The notes beneath the pieces are model-generated. The model saw only the letters and a list, made by a program, of their open reading frames with translations. It was not told the origin of the DNA and did not search any database. The position numbers and the translations under genes were made by a program. DNA of 8,817 nucleotides from Paracoccaceae bacterium (GTDB taxonomy: Bacteria; Pseudomonadota; Alphaproteobacteria; Rhodobacterales; Rhodobacteraceae), in the NCBI GenBank assembly GCA_007119835.1, contig SKOX01000279.1, positions 1-8,817 of the forward strand, read 5' to 3'. This document shows positions 6,519 through 8,817 of the stretch, one piece after another (position 1 is the stretch's first letter; the number at the start of each line of letters is the position of its first letter).

Positions 6519-7422
6519 GCTTGCGGCCTCCCCAGCTGTAGACGGTGGCGGGCTCCGGCTCCCACACGCGCGCGCCGTCGATCCCCGGCAGCCGCGCCAG
6601 CGCCCGGTATTCCGAGGCGAAGGCGACGTAGTCCTCGGTCTCCGCCAGAACCGCCGGCTTGCAGGCGATCGGGTCGCGCAGCACCGCGAACCCGTCCCGC
6701 GTCCCCGCCACGAAGGTGTAGAACCCGTCGAGCGCGCCCAGGCAATCCTCGAGCGCCTCGTGCAGGCTCCGACCCTCGGCGAGGCGGCTGGTGATGTAGG
6801 CCGCGCCCACCTCGGTGTCGTTCTCGGTCCGGAAGCGGATGCCCCGGTGCGCGCTCAGCCACGCCCGCAGGTTGTTGTGGTTCGACAGCGAGCCGTTGTG
6901 CACGAGGCAGAGGTCGCGCCCGGTCGAGAACGGGTGCGAGCCCGCCGTCGTCACCGCGCTCTCGGTCGCCATCCGGGTGTGGCCGATGATATGGCTCCCG
7001 GTCATCTCCTCGAGCCGGAAGCGCTTCGCGACGCACTCGGGCGTGCCGACCTCCTTGTAGATCTCGATCAGTTCGCCGACGCTCACGACCTGGAGCCGCT
7101 GGTCCTGCGCCTCCAGCGCCTCGGCGAGCGCCGCGGGATCGGCGCCGGACTCGAGCACGCAATGCGTATCGGCCACCCGCGCCTCGACCGCCTGCCCGAC
7201 CGCCCGCTCGGCCGCCGCGGCAGCGCCCGGCCAGTCGAATCCAGGGTCCGGATGAAACGCCGTCACCTTCGCCCGGCCCGGCTGCGCCGCGTCGTGGTAG
7301 ATCGCGAACCCGGCACTGTCCGGCCCGCGGTCGGTCATCTCCACGAGCATCGGCACGAAAAGCCGCCCGAGCCGGGCATCCAGCTCCGGGTTCTTCAGGT
7401 AGAGCCCGACGATCCCGCACAT
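6508..7422 (-). CDS. glxB: Class II glutamine amidotransferase subunit (GlxB / MgsA)
   Basis: This 304-residue Ntn-type amidotransferase has its nucleophile Cys2 exposed after removal of the initiator Met (MCGIVGLYLK). Other motifs are DRGPDSAGFAIY (31-42), GHTRMAT (147-153), HNGSLSNHNNLR (175-186), NDTEV (201-205) and ASEYRALA (269-276). It matches the GlxB/MgsA subunit of a split glutamate synthase. It hydrolyses the side-chain amide of glutamine, or possibly the methylamide of gamma-glutamylmethylamide, and passes the amine to the FMN subunit. The start at 7422 is fixed by the need for Cys2. In-frame upstream starts up to 7848 run antisense through the regulator gene and would bury the cysteine. 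It is the first gene of the glxBCD-glnT operon, with GGGGAAG (7433-7427) as ribosome site and a near-consensus promoter 35-62 nt ahead. It reads divergently from the XRE-cupin regulator. Confidence 0.93.
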   Translation of the reverse strand: MCGIVGLYLKNPELDARLGRLFVPMLVEMTDRGPDSAGFAIYHDAAQPGRAKVTAFHPDPGFDWPGAAAAAERAVGQAVEARVADTHCVLESGADPAALAEALEAQDQRLQVVSVGELIEIYKEVGTPECVAKRFRLEEMTGSHIIGHTRMATESAVTTAGSHPFSTGRDLCLVHNGSLSNHNNLRAWLSAHRGIRFRTENDTEVGAAYITSRLAEGRSLHEALEDCLGALDGFYTFVAGTRDGFAVLRDPIACKPAVLAETEDYVAFASEYRALARLPGIDGARVWEPEPATVYSWGGRKHAA

Positions 7423-7453
7423 GATCTTCCCCGCAGCCCAAATTGCCTGCCAG

Positions 7454-7466
7454 GAAACTATGTTTC
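7454..7466. promoter_or_regulatory. Palindromic candidate operator GAAAC-TAT-GTTTC over the operon -10 box
   Basis: GAAAC (7454-7458) and GTTTC (7462-7466) are perfect inverted arms around TAT. The palindrome covers the whole predicted -10 (7462-7457) of the glxB promoter, the classic position for a repressor. It is AT-rich in otherwise GC-rich DNA, and a related element occurs at 7537-7549. The likely ligand protein is the divergently encoded XRE-cupin regulator; this is inference. Confidence 0.55.
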
Positions 7467-7484
7467 TCACTGCGGGCCTGTCAA
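7457..7484 (-). promoter_or_regulatory. Promoter of the glxBCD-glnT operon
   Basis: On the minus strand TTGACA (7484-7479) is a perfect sigma-70 -35 box. A 16-nt spacer separates it from CATAGT (7462-7457), which matches TATAAT at four of six positions. Transcription would start near 7450, giving a leader of roughly 28 nt before the glxB ATG at 7422. The -10 box lies inside the GAAAC-TAT-GTTTC palindrome. Confidence 0.65.
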
Positions 7485-7529
7485 AGGCTTTCTGCGGCAC
7501 CGGCCGTGTTGACGCCGCGCGGCCCGCAG
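7470..7529. repeat. 9-bp inverted repeat (GGCCCGCAG) flanking the two divergent -35 boxes
   Basis: CTGCGGGCC (7470-7478) and GGCCCGCAG (7521-7529) are perfect inverted copies 42 nt apart. One lies in the spacer of the minus-strand promoter and the other in the spacer of the plus-strand promoter candidate. Together with the TTGAC and GAAAC elements they make the region a rough two-fold mirror image. They may be a second regulator site or a remnant of duplication. Confidence 0.5.
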
Positions 7530-7537
7530 CCTTAGTG
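7509..7537 (+). promoter_or_regulatory. Weak promoter candidate for the XRE-cupin regulator
   Basis: TTGACG (7509-7514) is a good -35 box. A -10 at normal spacing would be TTAGTG (7532-7537) or TAGTGA (7533-7538), both poor matches to TATAAT. The promoter may be weak or need activation. Placement is supported by its mirror relation to the strong minus-strand promoter. Confidence 0.35.
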
Positions 7538-7549
7538 AAACTTGTTCTC
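7537..7549 (+). promoter_or_regulatory. Second GAAAC...GTTC operator candidate before the regulator gene
   Basis: GAAACTTGTTCTC resembles GAAACTATGTTTCTC at 7454-7468, differing by two single-base gaps. It sits at the end of the weak -10 and immediately before the ribosome site (GGAGG, 7551-7555) of the regulator gene, a good place for autorepression. Its palindrome is less perfect than the first. Confidence 0.4.
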
Positions 7550-7564
7550 CGGAGGAAAACGCGG

Positions 7565-8227
7565 ATGGCCGAACGACGCGCGCGCAGCCGGACCGCCGCC
7601 GAGGCGCGTGAGGCGCGCGCCCTCACCCAGGACGCCCACGCGCTGCCGGAGGACGCCCACAGCCGCCTCGAGCGGACCATCGGCCAGCAGGTGCGCCGGC
7701 ACCGGCAGGAGATGGCGATGACGCTGCTCGACCTCGCGCGCACCACCGGCCTCTCGCCGGGGATGCTGTCGAAGATAGAGAACGGCCAGATCTCCCCCTC
7801 CCTCGCGACGCTCCGGGCGCTCAGCGGCGCGCTCAACGTGCCGATCACCGCGCTCTTCCACGGCTACGACAAGCGCGGCGAGGCAACCTTCGTGAAGGCA
7901 GGCCACGGGCTCGACATCCAGCGCCGCGGCACGCGGGCGGGCCACCAGTACCAGCTCCTCGGTCACGGCGCGGAAGGGCCGGTGACGGTCGAGCCCTACC
8001 TCGTCACGCTCACGCAGGAATCGGACGTCTTCCCGCTCTTCCAGCACGACGGCCTCGAGATGATCTACATCCTGTCGGGGAAGGTGGGCTACCGCCACGG
8101 CGACCGGGTCTACACCATGGAGCCGGGCGACAGCCTGTTCTTCGACGCGACGGTGAACCACGGCCCGGAGCTTCTCCTCGAGCTGCCGATCCGGCTCCTG
8201 TCGGTGATCAGCTACGCCCGGGGCTGA
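7565..8227 (+). CDS. XRE-family transcriptional regulator with C-terminal cupin sensor domain
   Basis: This 220-residue cytoplasmic regulator has three parts. The N-terminal tail (1-34) is basic and alanine-rich. Next comes an XRE helix-turn-helix (about 36-98) with IGQQVRRHRQEMAMTLLDLA and the recognition-helix region TGLSPGMLSKIENGQISPS (61-79). The C-terminal part is a small-molecule-binding cupin (about 150-216) with FQHDGLEMIYILSGKVG (159-175) and MEPGDSLFFDATVNHGP (185-201). His161, Glu165 and His199 are placed like metal/ligand residues of the fold. The start at 7565 follows GGAGG (7551-7555) with a 9-nt spacer. The open frame extends upstream to 7421, but that part would cover the divergent promoter. 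XRE-cupin proteins usually control adjacent catabolic genes in response to a pathway metabolite. Here it faces glxBCD-glnT and precedes an amidase on its own strand, so it probably governs both and itself. The effector is unknown. Confidence 0.95.
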   Translation: MAERRARSRTAAEAREARALTQDAHALPEDAHSRLERTIGQQVRRHRQEMAMTLLDLARTTGLSPGMLSKIENGQISPSLATLRALSGALNVPITALFHGYDKRGEATFVKAGHGLDIQRRGTRAGHQYQLLGHGAEGPVTVEPYLVTLTQESDVFPLFQHDGLEMIYILSGKVGYRHGDRVYTMEPGDSLFFDATVNHGPELLLELPIRLLSVISYARG

Positions 8228-8368
8228 CGCGGGCGGCAGGGCTTGAGGCTCGCGGCCGGCTTCCCGATGATGCGGGCACCGGACGCCCCTGCCCGCCCGA
8301 CGACGACCGCCGGGCGATGACTTGCTCGGCGATGATCCGCCCAGCGACGACGAAAGGAAGCGAAGACG
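8228..8368 (+). other. 141-nt gap between regulator and formamidase: imperfect inverted and direct repeats
   Basis: No gene is seen. GGGCGGCAGGG (8231-8241) is an almost exact inverted match of CCCTGCCCGCCC (8287-8298), one base bulged, with a 45-nt loop. This could partly terminate regulator transcription. GGCGATGA occurs twice, at 8313-8320 and 8328-8335. AAAGGAAG (8353-8360) is the ribosome site of the amidase, 8 nt before its ATG. No clear promoter was found, so the amidase may be read through from the regulator. Confidence 0.35.
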
Positions 8369-8817
8369 ATGTTCCATGCTTGCGACCACGCGCTCCACAA
8401 GACCCTGCACCACATCGGCTGGAACAACGCCAACCCGCCGGTGCTGAAGATCGCGCCCGGCGAGACCGTCGCCTTCGAGACCGTGGACAGCTCCGGCGCC
8501 CAGCTCGCCCTTGGCGCGACCGTCGACGACCTCGCGCGGCTCGACTTCACCCGGGTCAACCCCGTCACCGGACCGGTCTACGTCGACGGCGCCGAGCCGG
8601 GCGATGCGCTGCGCGTCCGCATCCTCGACATGACCCCGAGCGGCTGGGGCTGGACCGCGAACATCCCCGGCTTCGGCCTCCTCGCCGACCAGTTTCCCGA
8701 CCCCGCGTTGCACATGTGGTCCTACGACAGCGCAAGCATGGCGCCCGCTGCCTTCGGGCCGGGCGGCCGCGTGCCGCTCAAGCCGTTCTGCGGCACCATC
8801 GGCCTCGCGCCGGCGGC
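8369..8817 (+). CDS. Acetamidase/formamidase family amide hydrolase, N-terminal half, runs off the window
   Basis: The reading frame opens at ATG 8369, after AAAGGAAG with an 8-nt spacer, and has no stop before the window edge. That leaves 149 codons of a family whose members are usually a little over 300 residues. The protein begins MFHACDHALHKTLHHIGWNN. It then shows PPVLKIAPGETVAFETVDSS (23-42), NPVTGPVYVDGAEPGDALRV (64-83), SGWGWTANIPGFGLL (91-105) and the start of the next conserved block, FCGTIGLAPA (140-149). These are hallmarks of FmdA/AmdA-type enzymes, which hydrolyse formamide or acetamide to ammonia plus formate or acetate in the cytoplasm. Catalytic residues of the second half cannot be checked. 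It follows the XRE-cupin regulator in the same direction and faces away from glxBCD-glnT, which suggests a shared amide/amine nitrogen regulon. The exact amide is unknown. Confidence 0.93.
   Translation, partial: MFHACDHALHKTLHHIGWNNANPPVLKIAPGETVAFETVDSSGAQLALGATVDDLARLDFTRVNPVTGPVYVDGAEPGDALRVRILDMTPSGWGWTANIPGFGLLADQFPDPALHMWSYDSASMAPAAFGPGGRVPLKPFCGTIGLAPA

Noticed and set aside
6508..7848. Longer version of glxB starting upstream at 7848
   Set aside because: The nucleophile must be Cys2 of the MCGIVG start at 7422, and the extension crosses the promoter and the regulator gene.
7421..8227. Longer regulator starting at 7421
   Set aside because: The extension covers the promoter, palindromes and ribosome site; 7565 has GGAGG at good spacing.
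7532..8713. 393-codon minus-strand open frame across the regulator and amidase
   Set aside because: It runs antisense to two well-supported genes and contains no recognisable domain.
1..8817. CRISPR array, tRNA/rRNA gene, insertion sequence or attachment site
   Set aside because: No regularly spaced repeats, tRNA-like cloverleaf, transposase gene or terminal inverted repeats were noticed; composition is uniform throughout.

Overview
The window is very GC-rich (about 70% by eye), densely coded, and uses strong GGAGG-type ribosome binding sites with stop/start overlaps. Its gene content (glxBCD/mgsABC-type operon, GlnT/GmaS-type ligase, XRE-cupin regulator, MOFRL-type glycerate kinase) suggests an alphaproteobacterium of the Rhodobacterales or Hyphomicrobiales. 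The sequence alone does not separate those orders.

Left part (1-2202, plus strand): the C-terminal end of a glycerate 2-kinase, then a 75-residue two-helix membrane protein whose stop overlaps (ATGA) the start of a complete sodium:solute symporter. The last two look like a translationally coupled transporter pair. Middle (2242-3084, minus strand): a secreted, very acidic, lysine-free protein. Its ends resemble the HdeA/HdeB fold but are separated by an insert of about 100 residues. Upstream of it lie two clean hairpins.

Core (3085-7422, minus strand): a four-gene operon reading glxB/mgsA (class II glutamine amidotransferase), glxC/mgsB (GXGXG beta-helix domain), glxD/mgsC (FMN glutamate-synthase domain) and glnT/gmaS (glutamine synthetase family ligase). 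The first three are the separated domains of a glutamate synthase large subunit. With the ligase they match the first half of the N-methylglutamate pathway, in which methylamine is ligated to glutamate and then converted to N-methylglutamate. The oxidative second half (mgdABCD) is not in the window, so the amine handled is not proven.

Right part (7423-8817, plus strand): a divergent promoter region, an XRE-cupin regulator, and the first half of an acetamidase/formamidase. The divergent region is notable. The operon has a near-consensus promoter (TTGACA-16-CATAGT) whose -10 is overlapped by the palindrome GAAAC-TAT-GTTTC. The regulator side carries TTGAC, GGCCCGCAG and a second GAAAC...GTTC element in the same order. 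The simplest model is that the XRE-cupin protein senses a small amide, amine or glutamyl compound and represses both directions. Amide hydrolysis (formamidase) and amine/ammonia capture (GlnT/GlxBCD) would then form one nitrogen-scavenging unit.
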